Shown here: positions 16,807-24,655 of the stretch, piece by piece | Position numbering within the stretch: position 1 is the stretch's first letter | Layout of the letters: the number at the start of each line of letters is the position of its first letter | Assembly (NCBI GenBank): GCA_903919975.1 | Contig: CAIXKE010000014.1 | Coordinates: 1 to 64,000, forward strand | Length of the DNA stretch: 64,000 bases | Origin: Akkermansiaceae bacterium | GTDB lineage: Bacteria > Verrucomicrobiota > Verrucomicrobiia > Verrucomicrobiales > Akkermansiaceae | Direction of reading: 5' to 3' | Notes under the pieces: model-generated | Told to the model about the DNA's origin: nothing | The model's input: the letters and a program-made list of their open reading frames with translations, nothing else | Database searches by the model: none | Made by a program: the position numbers and the translations under genes

Positions 16807-17852
16807 TTTGGTGCTTTGACGGGGGGCTTGGCTCCTACCGCAAAACGGTATTTGGCGATGGCCTCGACGACGCCGGTGGCGAGCGCCTTCTGATAGTCCT
16901 CGTTTTGGATCAAACGGGCTTCATAGGAATGCGACATGAACCCGCCTTCTAGCAAGATCGCCGGATGGCAGACGCCGGACAACACGCTGAAACGGGCGCG
17001 CTTGATGCCGCGATCGAAAGTGTTGTTCTGGAGGCGGCGAAGAATGGACCCGTGCACGGAGGTGGCGAGAGCGATGTTCGCGGAGTCGTGCTCATTTCCG
17101 CTGCGCTGCTGGTTGTCCGCAGGAATGAAATCGCGGCCATAGTGGGCGACGCCGGGAGGCGAGAGGGTGAAGGTTTCGATGCCGCGCGCGGCCGGGCCAC
17201 CCGAGTTGAAATGAATGCTGATATAGATCGCTTTTTCCTTCACGGCGTTCGCGAGATTGACGCGTTCTTGGAGGGAGAGAAAGCGATCGCTTTCGCGGGT
17301 CATGACGACCTTGAATCCTTGTGCTTGAAGTTGGGATTTCACCCGTCCGGCGACTTTGAGGTTGTAGAAGGCCTCGGTGCCGATGGAATTGGTGGCTCCG
17401 GGATCTTTGCCGCCGTGGCCGGGATCAAGAATCACGGTGCGGAAATCACCGGCGTTTTTGATGAAGTTAGGCCGCAGCACCGGATCGATCAATTTTGCCA
17501 AATCCATGCGTGAGACATAGGCGTCGTCGCCTGAGGTGGTCACCGGATTGCTGAAAACGAATTTGACGCCGTTCATCAGGCACTCGTAGCCGCCAACTTT
17601 GAGGTTCATCTCGATCTTGGTATTTTCGAGAGTGATCGAAGTTCCGGAGCGCGTGAGTTTGGTGAACCCGTAAAAGCGCTTCATGCTTTGCAGCGAAACG
17701 TAGTCGTGGCCATCGATTTTGGCGACCTGCCAACCGGCTTCGGTAGCCGCGGAGGCGAGTGCTGCCATGGCCGCAAAACCGCACAGCAGCTCGGTTCTCA
17801 CACGACAGGCGAGCGAGAGGGGCTGGCAGAAAATTTGGAACTGGGGCGACAC
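16803..17852 (-). CDS. N-acetylmuramoyl-L-alanine amidase (Amidase_3)
   Basis: Periplasmic zinc amidase cleaving the bond between N-acetylmuramic acid and the stem peptide, 349 aa. A signal-like N-terminus (about residues 20-36, ending SAATEAG) is followed by an N-terminal region resembling a copper-amine-oxidase-like/AMIN module (about 40-130) and the AmiC-type catalytic domain. Zinc ligands are His146 in LDPGHGG, Glu160 in IGTEAFYNL and His214 in ISIHFNS; the catalytic glutamate is in LLEGGFMSH. The role is likely cell separation or wall recycling. Confidence 0.9.
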   Translation of the reverse strand: MSPQFQIFCQPLSLACRVRTELLCGFAAMAALASAATEAGWQVAKIDGHDYVSLQSMKRFYGFTKLTRSGTSITLENTKIEMNLKVGGYECLMNGVKFVFSNPVTTSGDDAYVSRMDLAKLIDPVLRPNFIKNAGDFRTVILDPGHGGKDPGATNSIGTEAFYNLKVAGRVKSQLQAQGFKVVMTRESDRFLSLQERVNLANAVKEKAIYISIHFNSGGPAARGIETFTLSPPGVAHYGRDFIPADNQQRSGNEHDSANIALATSVHGSILRRLQNNTFDRGIKRARFSVLSGVCHPAILLEGGFMSHSYEARLIQNEDYQKALATGVVEAIAKYRFAVGAKPPVKAPN

Positions 17853-17893
17853 GGATTACCAAAGATCCTGCCATTCTTCGAACCCATTGACAA

Positions 17894-19543
17894 TCAGATT
17901 TCTCGGTAAGTTCTGAGTTGGTGATGAGCCCCGCCCAGGATGCTGCGGGCATCGAATCCATGATTGGCGAGAATACGGGCGGCGAAGTAGCTGGTTTTGC
18001 CCATTTGGCAGATGGTGAAGACCGGTTGGCTGCGGTCGAGTTCAGCGAGGCGCCCGCGAAGCTCGGCCAACGGGATGTTTTTTGCGCCGGGCACCGGGCG
18101 TTTCGCCGCGACAGCAGCCGGTCGGACATCGACGATTTGCACCCCGGCGCTTTTGAGATCCGGCACGGGGACGAGCAAACCATCGCGCATGTTGCCAGCG
18201 GCAAAGCCGGCGACGTTGATGACATCCTTGGCATTGCCGAAGGGCGGGGCGTAGGCGAGCTCGAGGTGGGCGAGATCGTCGATGGTGAGTCGCCCGCGCA
18301 AGGCGGTGGCGATTACATCGAGGCGCTTGTCCACGCCGTCTTTGCCGCTGGCTTGGGCGCCTAGCACGCGTCCGTCCTCCGGCGACCACAACAGCTTGAG
18401 GGTGATCGTTTCCGCGCCCGGAAAATAACTGGCGTGCGATGAGCCATTGACCGTGACGGTTTGATAGGGAGTACCTTCCATTTTCAACCGGGTCTCCGAA
18501 TAGCCGGCGATGCCTGCAGCTTGATCAAAGACGCGGACGATGGCGGTGCCGATGCTTCCGGGGTAACGCAGGGCTTTTTCGCCGAGGAAAATGTGATCGG
18601 CGGCGGTGCGGCCTTGACGGTTTGCGGGGCCGCCAAGCGGGATGGCGGTGCGTTTGCCGAGGATCGGGTCTTCGGTTTCGCAAGCATCTCCCACGGCATA
18701 AATGGCCGGATCGGAAGTGCGTTGCCACGAGTCCACCTGGATGTGACCACGCGGTCCGAGATCGAGACCGGCGTCCTTGGCTAAGCCACTTTCCGGGCGC
18801 ACGCCGATGGATAGAATAACGAGTCCGGTGCTGAGATTTCTGCCGGACTTGAGTTTAGCGTCGATGCCGGTAGCGGTGGTTTCAAAACCCTCGATCCCAT
18901 CGCCGAGAATTAGCTCAATGCCTTTTTCGCGCAACGTGGTTTCTAGCGGGCGCACCATTTCCGCGTCGAGCTGTGGGAGCACTTGCGGTTGCAGTTCGAT
19001 GACGCTGACCTGCTTGCCGATGGTGTGGAGTTGCTCGGCCATTTCGAGGCCGATAAATCCCGCGCCGATGATCGCGACTTTTTCCACTGCGGCTGCCGCA
19101 GCCTTGATGCGGTCCATGTCTTGAAGATTGCGCAACGTGTGGACGAGCGGGCTATCGATGCCCGGCAACGGCGGCCGCAGCGGGCTGGCTCCGGGGGCGA
19201 GGATGAGTTGGTCGTAACTGAGCAAGGACTCCGCGCCATCGCCGAGCGAACGGATGCGGACTTGCCGGTTCTCGCGATCGATGGACACGGCTTCGGTGAG
19301 CGTGCGGACGTCGAGATTGAGGAGGGCGCGCAGGCTGTCCGGGGTTTGGATCGCGAGATCGGCGCGATCCGGAATATCGCCGCCGATGTGATAGGGCAGG
19401 CCGCAGTTGGCGAATGAAACGTCCGGACCGCGCTCCAGCACGATGATGTGGGCGGATTCGGAATGGCGACGGGCACGGGCGGCAGCGGATGCTCCGCCAG
19501 CTACGCCACCGATGATGAGCAGGGTCGTTGGTTCGGTTTTCAT
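17894..19543 (-). CDS. CoA-disulfide reductase with C-terminal rhodanese domain
   Basis: Flavoprotein fusion, 549 aa. The N-terminal FAD/NAD(P)H oxidoreductase has the dinucleotide motif IIGGVAGGASAAAR and the redox Cys47 in SFANCGLPYHIGG, matching CoA-disulfide/CoA-persulfide reductases. The C-terminal rhodanese domain (about residues 455-549) keeps its active Cys512 in FTICQMGKTSY. In known CoADR-Rhd (Npsr-type) proteins the fusion reduces CoA persulfide or polysulfide to sulfide. The upstream ArsR-family gene ends 35 nt before it on the same strand, so regulator and enzyme probably form one unit. Confidence 0.88.
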   Translation of the reverse strand: MKTEPTTLLIIGGVAGGASAAARARRHSESAHIIVLERGPDVSFANCGLPYHIGGDIPDRADLAIQTPDSLRALLNLDVRTLTEAVSIDRENRQVRIRSLGDGAESLLSYDQLILAPGASPLRPPLPGIDSPLVHTLRNLQDMDRIKAAAAAVEKVAIIGAGFIGLEMAEQLHTIGKQVSVIELQPQVLPQLDAEMVRPLETTLREKGIELILGDGIEGFETTATGIDAKLKSGRNLSTGLVILSIGVRPESGLAKDAGLDLGPRGHIQVDSWQRTSDPAIYAVGDACETEDPILGKRTAIPLGGPANRQGRTAADHIFLGEKALRYPGSIGTAIVRVFDQAAGIAGYSETRLKMEGTPYQTVTVNGSSHASYFPGAETITLKLLWSPEDGRVLGAQASGKDGVDKRLDVIATALRGRLTIDDLAHLELAYAPPFGNAKDVINVAGFAAGNMRDGLLVPVPDLKSAGVQIVDVRPAAVAAKRPVPGAKNIPLAELRGRLAELDRSQPVFTICQMGKTSYFAARILANHGFDARSILGGAHHQLRTYREI

Positions 19544-19577
19544 GGGTATTCTAACTGATTTTTGAAATAATTGGGCA

Positions 19578-19910
19578 TCAGCCGGAGGTTTTTTTCTTCG
19601 GGTGAAGCGATTGGTTCATGGCTTGGCAAAAACCTGCCAATACGGCTTCGTCCAATTGAAACATCACGTTGCTCCGATGCGTGCGGGATTTCAGCAGCCC
19701 GGCCTTGCGGAGCTCGTTGATGTGGCGCGAACAAGCGGGCTGCGACAATGGCAAGGCCGCCACAATGTCCATGCACGGCACCTCGCCCTTGCCCGCCAAA
19801 TGCCGCAAAATACAAATCCGCGCCGGATGCGCCAAAGCGCGCGCAAACCCCGCCATCTCCACCGACGATTTCTCAAAAGCTTCCAGCTTCGCAACAGGCA
19901 TATATTTCAT
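19578..19910 (-). CDS. ArsR-family regulator, candidate sulfur sensor
   Basis: Winged-helix repressor, 110 aa, with the recognition helix in LPLSQPACSRHINELRKAGLL. Cysteines are at 33, 46, 60 and 95. Cys46 (GEVPCMDIV) lies in the position used by metalloid or persulfide sensors of the family, but the CVC pair of arsenic sensors is absent. The downstream gene encodes a CoA-disulfide reductase/rhodanese, so control by persulfide, as in SqrR/BigR, is plausible inference. The start codon lies inside a 22-bp inverted repeat, fitting autorepression. Confidence 0.85.
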   Translation of the reverse strand: MKYMPVAKLEAFEKSSVEMAGFARALAHPARICILRHLAGKGEVPCMDIVAALPLSQPACSRHINELRKAGLLKSRTHRSNVMFQLDEAVLAGFCQAMNQSLHPKKKTSG

Positions 19911-19922
19911 ATCTCAAATATA
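19901..19922. promoter_or_regulatory. Inverted repeat at ArsR-family start (putative operator)
   Basis: TATATTT and AAATATA form perfect 7-bp arms separated by 8 nt, overlapping the ATG of the ArsR-family gene. It is strongly AT-rich against a GC-rich background and of the size bound by ArsR/BigR-type dimers. Confidence 0.6.
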
Positions 19923-20000
19923 AAATGTAATTACAAGGGGAAAATCCGACAGAGAGAAAGCAGCTCTGACAGGAAAATCCGTCTGCTTGCGGGGAAATAA

Positions 20001-20024
20001 GGAGCCACGACACTCTTGTCGTGG
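20001..20024 (+). repeat. GGAG-headed hairpin (REP-like), left member of an inverted pair
   Basis: GGAG at 20001 is followed by CCACGACA-CTCT-TGTCGTGG, an 8-bp perfect stem with a 4-nt loop. A second GGAG hairpin lies 60 nt away in opposite orientation at 20085-20108, giving a REPIN-like doublet in the gap next to the truncated GH2 gene. Confidence 0.65.
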
Positions 20025-20084
20025 TGCCAATGAGCCGTGAGAGAGAAGTGCTTTGCACGCGTTCCATTCTCATCTCATTGGTTT

Positions 20085-20108
20085 GGTGGACATGAGCGTC
20101 CACCCTCC
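20085..20108 (-). repeat. GGAG-headed hairpin (REP-like), right member of an inverted pair
   Basis: On the minus strand GGAG is followed by GGTGGAC-GCTCAT-GTCCACC, a 7-bp perfect stem. It directly follows the stop of the truncated GH2 frame, as the copy at 35-58 follows its gene. The stem sequence differs from its partner at 20001 though both keep full pairing. Confidence 0.6.
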
Positions 20109-20640
20109 TTACTCACTTCGCGGACGGCAACTGCGCCGCGCGTCGATCTGCACGCCGGAATTGTCATAAGGCGACTCATAGTAGACATCGGTCTCGGGAA
20201 ACACTTCCTTCTCCATGAGTTTCGGATGATCGAATCCCGGGCGGTAATAGCGCGGATGCGTGCGGTATTCACCACGTGTTTGCAGCGAGTGCGGAACCTC
20301 GGAGAGATACATTTTGCGATCCGGGTAGCGGATGCGATCGCCCTCGATCTCGAACACCGATTCGACGCCCTCGTTGTAGCCCACGATGTCCAACTGCTCG
20401 GTGAAGCCGCTTTCGTTGGCGCTTTGGATGTGGTTGCATCCCACGGTCACCGGGCGGGAGGGGTCGATTTTGTGGCAGAGATCGCGAAGAATCTTTACGG
20501 TTTCGATTTCACCGTTTTTCACGGATTCGGGCACCTCGTTGCTGATGCTCCACATGATCACGCACGGATGGTTGCGGTCGCGCTTGAGGTGGTCGGTTAG
20601 ATCGTGCTCATGCCATTCGTCGAAATACTGGTTATAGCCG
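20109..20640 (-). pseudogene. Glycoside hydrolase family 2 (beta-galactosidase-like) fragment
   Basis: The minus frame encodes part of a GH2 catalytic domain: FDEWHEHDLTDHLKRDRNHP, then CVIMWSISNEVPE with the acid/base Glu, and DPSRPVTVGCNH, followed by LSEVPHSLQTRGEY. Families of this type are 600-1000 aa; only about 170 residues remain. The N-terminal side ends at a run of nine G/C residues near 20642-20650, beyond which a different gene begins on the other strand. The C-terminal side stops at the repeat pair. It is a truncated remnant. Confidence 0.75.
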
Positions 20641-20650
20641 TGGGGGGGGG

Positions 20651-21619
20651 CGGGCTCGCGGCGATCAAGGCCAGCGCCCGCATCATGCTCGATGATAGCC
20701 GCGCCCACTGGGCAAAAAATACTGGGGAGATGACTACCTCGAAGACCCGAACTGCTTCTACCGGATGCTGATAATTGGCGTTCTAACTGCCCATCGCAAC
20801 TTGACCGATGATACATCGAATCTGCCGCTTCTACGCCAACTGGTGAACGATCTGGCAGCCGACATCGACGGCTCTCCCGTCGGCCTCGTGGATGATTACC
20901 CTGGGCAGTGTTTTCCGGCAGATGTCGGCGTGGCCATCGCGATCATCCGCCATGCCGATACTGCGCGTGGCTCCGATCGTTCCGACTGGGCTAAGAACGC
21001 GCTTGAGAGACTGATTCATAGCTGCGGCGGTTCTCTTCCTGCTTGCATGGCCCTCAGTGAAAGCGGCCAACCCACCGGCCCGAGTCGTGTATGCACCAAT
21101 GGCTTCTTTTTTTCTTTCATTCGAAACATCGAGCCCGAGGTGGCGGCCCGCCTCTACTCGGAATACGTAGCCGGGTTCTGGCAGGAAAATATCGGGTGTG
21201 CCGGGTGGAGGGAGTTTCCCCGTGATCCGGGAGGCAACAAAAGCGAGAGCTATTGTGATCCCGACTCCGGTCCGGTGGTGGCAGGATTCGGGACCAGCGC
21301 CACGGGCCTCGGTCTGGGCGCGGCGCGACTCCATGGTGACCATGCGCGTGCCGGCATGCTTGGGGCGGAACTGATCACAACCTCACTGCCGCTCCCGTCC
21401 GGTCGATTGTTGATCCCTGCCCTCGTCGGCGATCCCGACCATGCGCCGTATTTCCCTGAAATCGCAATGCTGCATCAACTTTCAATCAGTTCATCGTCCA
21501 CTCTTTCCGAGCCATCAGCCTCCGCCCGAAGTGAACTTGGTTCCACGAACGACGCTGACTTCGGTCAACCAGCCGATGACCGAGTAGTTCTCGAAAAAAG
21601 TCCGGGCTACGTCTTCTAG
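20651..21619 (+). pseudogene. Conserved hypothetical protein, N-terminally truncated and frameshifted
   Basis: The plus frame after the G-run encodes GLAAIKASARIMLDDSRAHW, then shifts frame at a run of six A residues (20714-20719) and continues with YWGDDYLEDPNCFYRML. A long region follows (VDDYPGQCFPADV, PTGPSRVCTNGFFFS, AGWREFPRDPGGNK, DPDSGPVVAGFGTSATG, RLLIPALVGDPDHAPY). I recall this as a conserved, probably membrane-linked family of unknown function (linalool dehydratase-like fold suggested by motif rhythm only). One extra A would restore the frame. The last ~35 codons lie antisense to sbtB and are probably not original. Confidence 0.6.
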
Positions 21620-21826
21620 AATCGGGTCCGCGCTTTCCCGGGAAACGATGCATTCGAAGCGCAGATTGGGTCCCTCCCAATCGCTCGCGCGGACCCCGCG
21701 TGAGCCGGCGCCCTCGGTGCGGGTGATCGTGAATCCCGTCGCTCCGTGACGGCGCAGCAGTTGGATCAGCTGGTCCTTGAGCAGCCCTTCGATCACAATC
21801 GTGACAAGTGTTAGCGGAACCTTCAT
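21515..21826 (-). CDS. SbtB-like PII-family protein
   Basis: Trimeric PII-like signalling protein, 103 aa from the ATG at 21826. The beta-alpha-beta fold pattern is visible, with a T-loop region GAGSRGVRASDWEGPN (residues 39-54) matching the SbtB motif GKGSRNVR. In cyanobacteria SbtB binds cAMP, AMP or ADP and controls bicarbonate uptake through SbtA. The C-terminal Cys-rich redox extension found in some SbtB proteins is absent here; it ends in SGGG. The start overlaps the sbtA stop by 4 nt (ATGA), so both proteins are made together. Confidence 0.85.
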   Translation of the reverse strand: MKVPLTLVTIVIEGLLKDQLIQLLRRHGATGFTITRTEGAGSRGVRASDWEGPNLRFECIVSRESADPILEDVARTFFENYSVIGWLTEVSVVRGTKFTSGGG

Positions 21827-22782
21827 GATTTGAGTGTGGTTAGAATTTCGGAAAGTTTCAGGAAAAGCGGGATGCCGACGCACAGATTGAAGGGGAATGT
21901 CACGCCGAGGGAAAGCGTCAGATAAATTCCCGGGCTTGCCTGGGGCAGGGCGATGCGCACCGCCGCCGGTGCCGCGATGTAGGATGCGCTGCCGACCATT
22001 GCTCCGAAAACCGCAGCCCCGCCGGATGCCATGCCTACGCCCACCGCTGCCGCTGTCGCCACCGCGCCGTGGAGTAAGGGCAGGGCACAGCCCAGGACGA
22101 TCATCCGCCAACCGGCTTTGCGGATATCGCTCATGCGGCTTGCGGCGACCATGCCGAGCTCCAGCAGGAAGATGCACAGAACCCCCTTGAAAGGAGTGAT
22201 GAAGAATGGTGCGACGCTATCGACCTTCGCTGCGCCGCAAAGGGCGCCGATCACCAGTCCGCCGATCATCAGAAAGATGCTTTTCCCGGTGATGACCTCG
22301 TGCAAAGCTGCCTTTACTCCGCCCGCCCGGCTTTGGCGGGCCAAGAGCAGGCCGACGATGATGCCGGGCACCTCGAGGACCGCGAGAAGCGCGGTAAGAT
22401 AGCCGTTAGAAGGCATGCCGGCCAATCTCACGGCTTCCAGCGCGGCGATGAATGTGACGGCGGAGACCGATCCGTAATGCGCCGCAGTGGCTGCCGCGTC
22501 GATCCGGCTAAGTCGCCCGAACCCACGCAGTAGAAAAAAGGCGGAGACTGGCGTGAGCACTCCCAGCACGATCGTCAGCGCAGCGGGTGCCGCCAGCTCA
22601 GCCAGCGTGGACTCTGAGAGCGAGACTCCACCTTTCAGTCCGATCGCGAAGAGCAGGTAAACAGACATGCCTTGATAAATCGCGCTGGGGATCTCAAGAT
22701 CACTCTTGATCCACCGCGCGACGAGCCCGAGAACGAAGGCGAGCACTACCGGAGAAATGAGATTTTGGATAAGCAGGTCCAT
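21823..22782 (-). CDS. sbtA: SbtA-type sodium-dependent bicarbonate transporter
   Basis: Inner-membrane transporter of the SBT (DUF897) family, 319 aa, with about ten hydrophobic helices and family motifs (SAIYQGMSVYLLFAIGLKGG, AAHYGSVSAVTFIAAL, LLELGMVAASR, GSASYIAAPAAVRIALP). I chose the ATG at 22782 (MDLLIQNL); a GTG at 22809 would add nine residues. Cyanobacterial SbtA imports bicarbonate with Na+. Here it probably supplies inorganic carbon for carboxylation reactions. It forms an operon with sbtB and is divergent from a winged-helix regulator 87 nt away. Confidence 0.9.
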   Translation of the reverse strand: MDLLIQNLISPVVLAFVLGLVARWIKSDLEIPSAIYQGMSVYLLFAIGLKGGVSLSESTLAELAAPAALTIVLGVLTPVSAFFLLRGFGRLSRIDAAATAAHYGSVSAVTFIAALEAVRLAGMPSNGYLTALLAVLEVPGIIVGLLLARQSRAGGVKAALHEVITGKSIFLMIGGLVIGALCGAAKVDSVAPFFITPFKGVLCIFLLELGMVAASRMSDIRKAGWRMIVLGCALPLLHGAVATAAAVGVGMASGGAAVFGAMVGSASYIAAPAAVRIALPQASPGIYLTLSLGVTFPFNLCVGIPLFLKLSEILTTLKS

Positions 22783-22869
22783 ATTTTGATTGATCTGGCG
22801 AGCGCTCACCCGACATTAGGTTCGTGCGAGAGCCTCAATAGGTGAATTTTGTATCGTGCTTTAAATTAC

Positions 22870-23181
22870 ATGCAATCAAAATCTTCCAGAATTTCAGCCG
22901 TCCCTCCGGAAGCCGCTGGCTGGACCTTTCTGACGAACCACACCCACATCCTGGTGGTGCTCGCCAGGGAGCCGTCCATGCGGATTCGTGATCTCGCCGA
23001 TGAGGTGGGGATCACCCAGCGGGCGGTCCAGCGAATCCTCGCCGAGTTGACTGAGAGCGGGATCATCAGAGTCCTCAAGGAAGGGCGCCGGAACAACTAC
23101 GTGATCAACCGCACGACCCGGCTCCGGCACCCGCTGGAGAACCGCCACACTATCGGCGAGTTGCTGGATATCCTGGGATGA
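22870..23181 (+). CDS. Winged-helix transcriptional regulator divergent from sbtA
   Basis: 103 aa from the ATG at 22870 (MQSKSSRIS); a TTG at 22849 is less likely. A compact MarR/ArsR-like winged helix: [20 protein letters not shown], then [20 protein letters not shown] as the helix-turn-helix, and [18 protein letters not shown] as the wing. No ligand-binding domain or cysteines are visible. Its divergence from sbtA-sbtB with a short AT-rich gap points to control of that operon. Some regulators of this type are linked to transporter genes in the same way. Confidence 0.8.
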   Translation: MQSKSSRISAVPPEAAGWTFLTNHTHILVVLAREPSMRIRDLADEVGITQRAVQRILAELTESGIIRVLKEGRRNNYVINRTTRLRHPLENRHTIGELLDILG

Positions 23182-23195
23182 TGGAGTCGCCGAAA

Positions 23196-23740
23196 TCAGT
23201 TCGCCTTGTAAGCGGCGTCATAAATCGCCTGGAGCCGTTTGACTTCATCCGGGCGCTCGGCGGCGATGTTGGTTTTTTCCAGCGGATCTGATTTTAGATC
23301 GAAGAGCTCGATGGATGCGGGAGCCGTGGAAAACGGTCTGTCCGGTTTGGCTTGGCCGGGGATGATCAGCTTCGACCAACCGCTCAAAACCACTTGGGCA
23401 ATCCGGCTCGCAGCGGGTTTGGCGAGGTCGGCGATGTCATGGGTGTAGGCTTCGACAAAGATCGATTTGCGCGCGGTCATCGCTTGGCGGTCGAGGAGAT
23501 CGAGGCCGGGAAGATCCGCCGGGCCTTTGCGCCGGCCAGCTTCAGGATCGTGGTGGGGAAATCGAGGATGGTGGCGAGGGTCTCGTCATCGCGTTGCGGT
23601 TTCACCGTTTTTGGCCAGCGGACAAACATCGGAGTGCGAATGCCCATTTCGTAGGGTGAGAGTTTGCCGCGTTTGCCTGATAGCCATAAGCTCCGTCCCA
23701 GCCGTTTGCGCGCCCGGCAGCTTTCCAAATATTTGATTTT
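23196..23740 (-). pseudogene. Sulfatase C-terminal fragment with two frameshifts
   Basis: Three minus-strand frames together give the C-terminal third of a type I sulfatase: NGWDGAYGYQA (the DNGW motif), a frameshift near 23665-23690, RGKLSPYEMGIRTPMFVRWP, TILDFPTTILKLAGAK, a second frameshift near 23520, then LPGLDLLDR and ELFDLKSDPLEKTNIAAERP. The N-terminal part with the formylglycine site (CxPSR) is missing. Sulfatases are abundant in Verrucomicrobiota and Planctomycetota; this one is dead. Confidence 0.8.
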
Positions 23741-23986
23741 GCTCTTTTGACTCATGATCCCGGCAAGTGTTCTCATCCGGGTGTCATTCTTTCTGGCGCA
23801 ACGACCTACTTCAGCTTCTTTCTCGCTGAGCCGCCGATGTCATTTAATTTGGCGCAATGCGGGGGATTCGTATTGAAATCAAGAGCCGCCCTTGACCTGA
23901 CGCCAGAAGCCTGAGAGAAGATCTTGCGAAGCGAAACGGCGGGATTGCCAGTTTCAAACCGTCCTTGAAAACATCCATTCATCGCC

Positions 23987-24646
23987 ATGAAATCCATCCA
24001 TCGAATTGCAGCCATCACCGTAGCGGGAAGTGCGCTTCTTGTTTCCTCATGCACCCCCGGCGGACGCTCGCCTTCAGGCTTTCTCACCAACTACAAGCAA
24101 TTGAACGCCGGCTATGGTACGACGGACGCGGTTTCGGCCTATCTTAAGCCTGCTGCCGATCTGAAAAAATACGATAGTGTCATCATTGATCCCGTCACAA
24201 CGGTTGTCGCCACTCCCGGCGTCAGTCATGCGCTCAACGAGCAACTCGCCGCCAACCTCAACGATGCATTGCGTGCCCAACTTGCAGGCAAACTCAAGAT
24301 TACCAGTGCCCCAAGTCCGACCACTCTGAGGCTCCGCACTGCCCTAACTGATGTGGTGGAAGGCCGGGAGCTAGGCAAGCCAGTGACCACGGTGCACACC
24401 AATCCGCAAGCCACCTTGTCCGGGAATCTGGGATCCGCGGCCGTGGCTGGATTTGTTTCCAATATCTCATTTGAAGGAGAAATTCTCGATTCGGTGAGCG
24501 GCGAGCGTCTCAGTGCGTTGATTGATCACCGTCTCGGCGTAAAACGCGAAGCCTCGGCATCGACCTCATGGGCGGCGGTGCGCAGTGCCACGAATCAAGG
24601 TGCCGCCCGGCTTTGGAAGCGTTTCACGATGGCTAGAGCCGAGTAA
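23987..24646 (+). CDS. DUF3313-type lipoprotein
   Basis: 219 aa. The lipobox VSSC with Cys22 after a short signal peptide predicts a lipid-anchored protein. The mature part has the DUF3313 pattern: SGFLTNYKQLNAG, a YDSVIIDPV segment, then LRTALTDVVEG and an alanine-rich C-terminus. The family is of unknown function. The 245-nt region upstream (23741-23986) holds no gene that I can recognise and presumably its promoter. It converges with avtA. Confidence 0.8.
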   Translation: MKSIHRIAAITVAGSALLVSSCTPGGRSPSGFLTNYKQLNAGYGTTDAVSAYLKPAADLKKYDSVIIDPVTTVVATPGVSHALNEQLAANLNDALRAQLAGKLKITSAPSPTTLRLRTALTDVVEGRELGKPVTTVHTNPQATLSGNLGSAAVAGFVSNISFEGEILDSVSGERLSALIDHRLGVKREASASTSWAAVRSATNQGAARLWKRFTMARAE

Positions 24647-24655
24647 GCATGTGTT

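Noticed and set aside
20765-21619. Intact 284-aa gene starting at the ATG at 20765
   Set aside because: Homology-like sequence continues upstream of this ATG in the same frame and, past a frameshift, further still, so the ATG is internal to a truncated gene.
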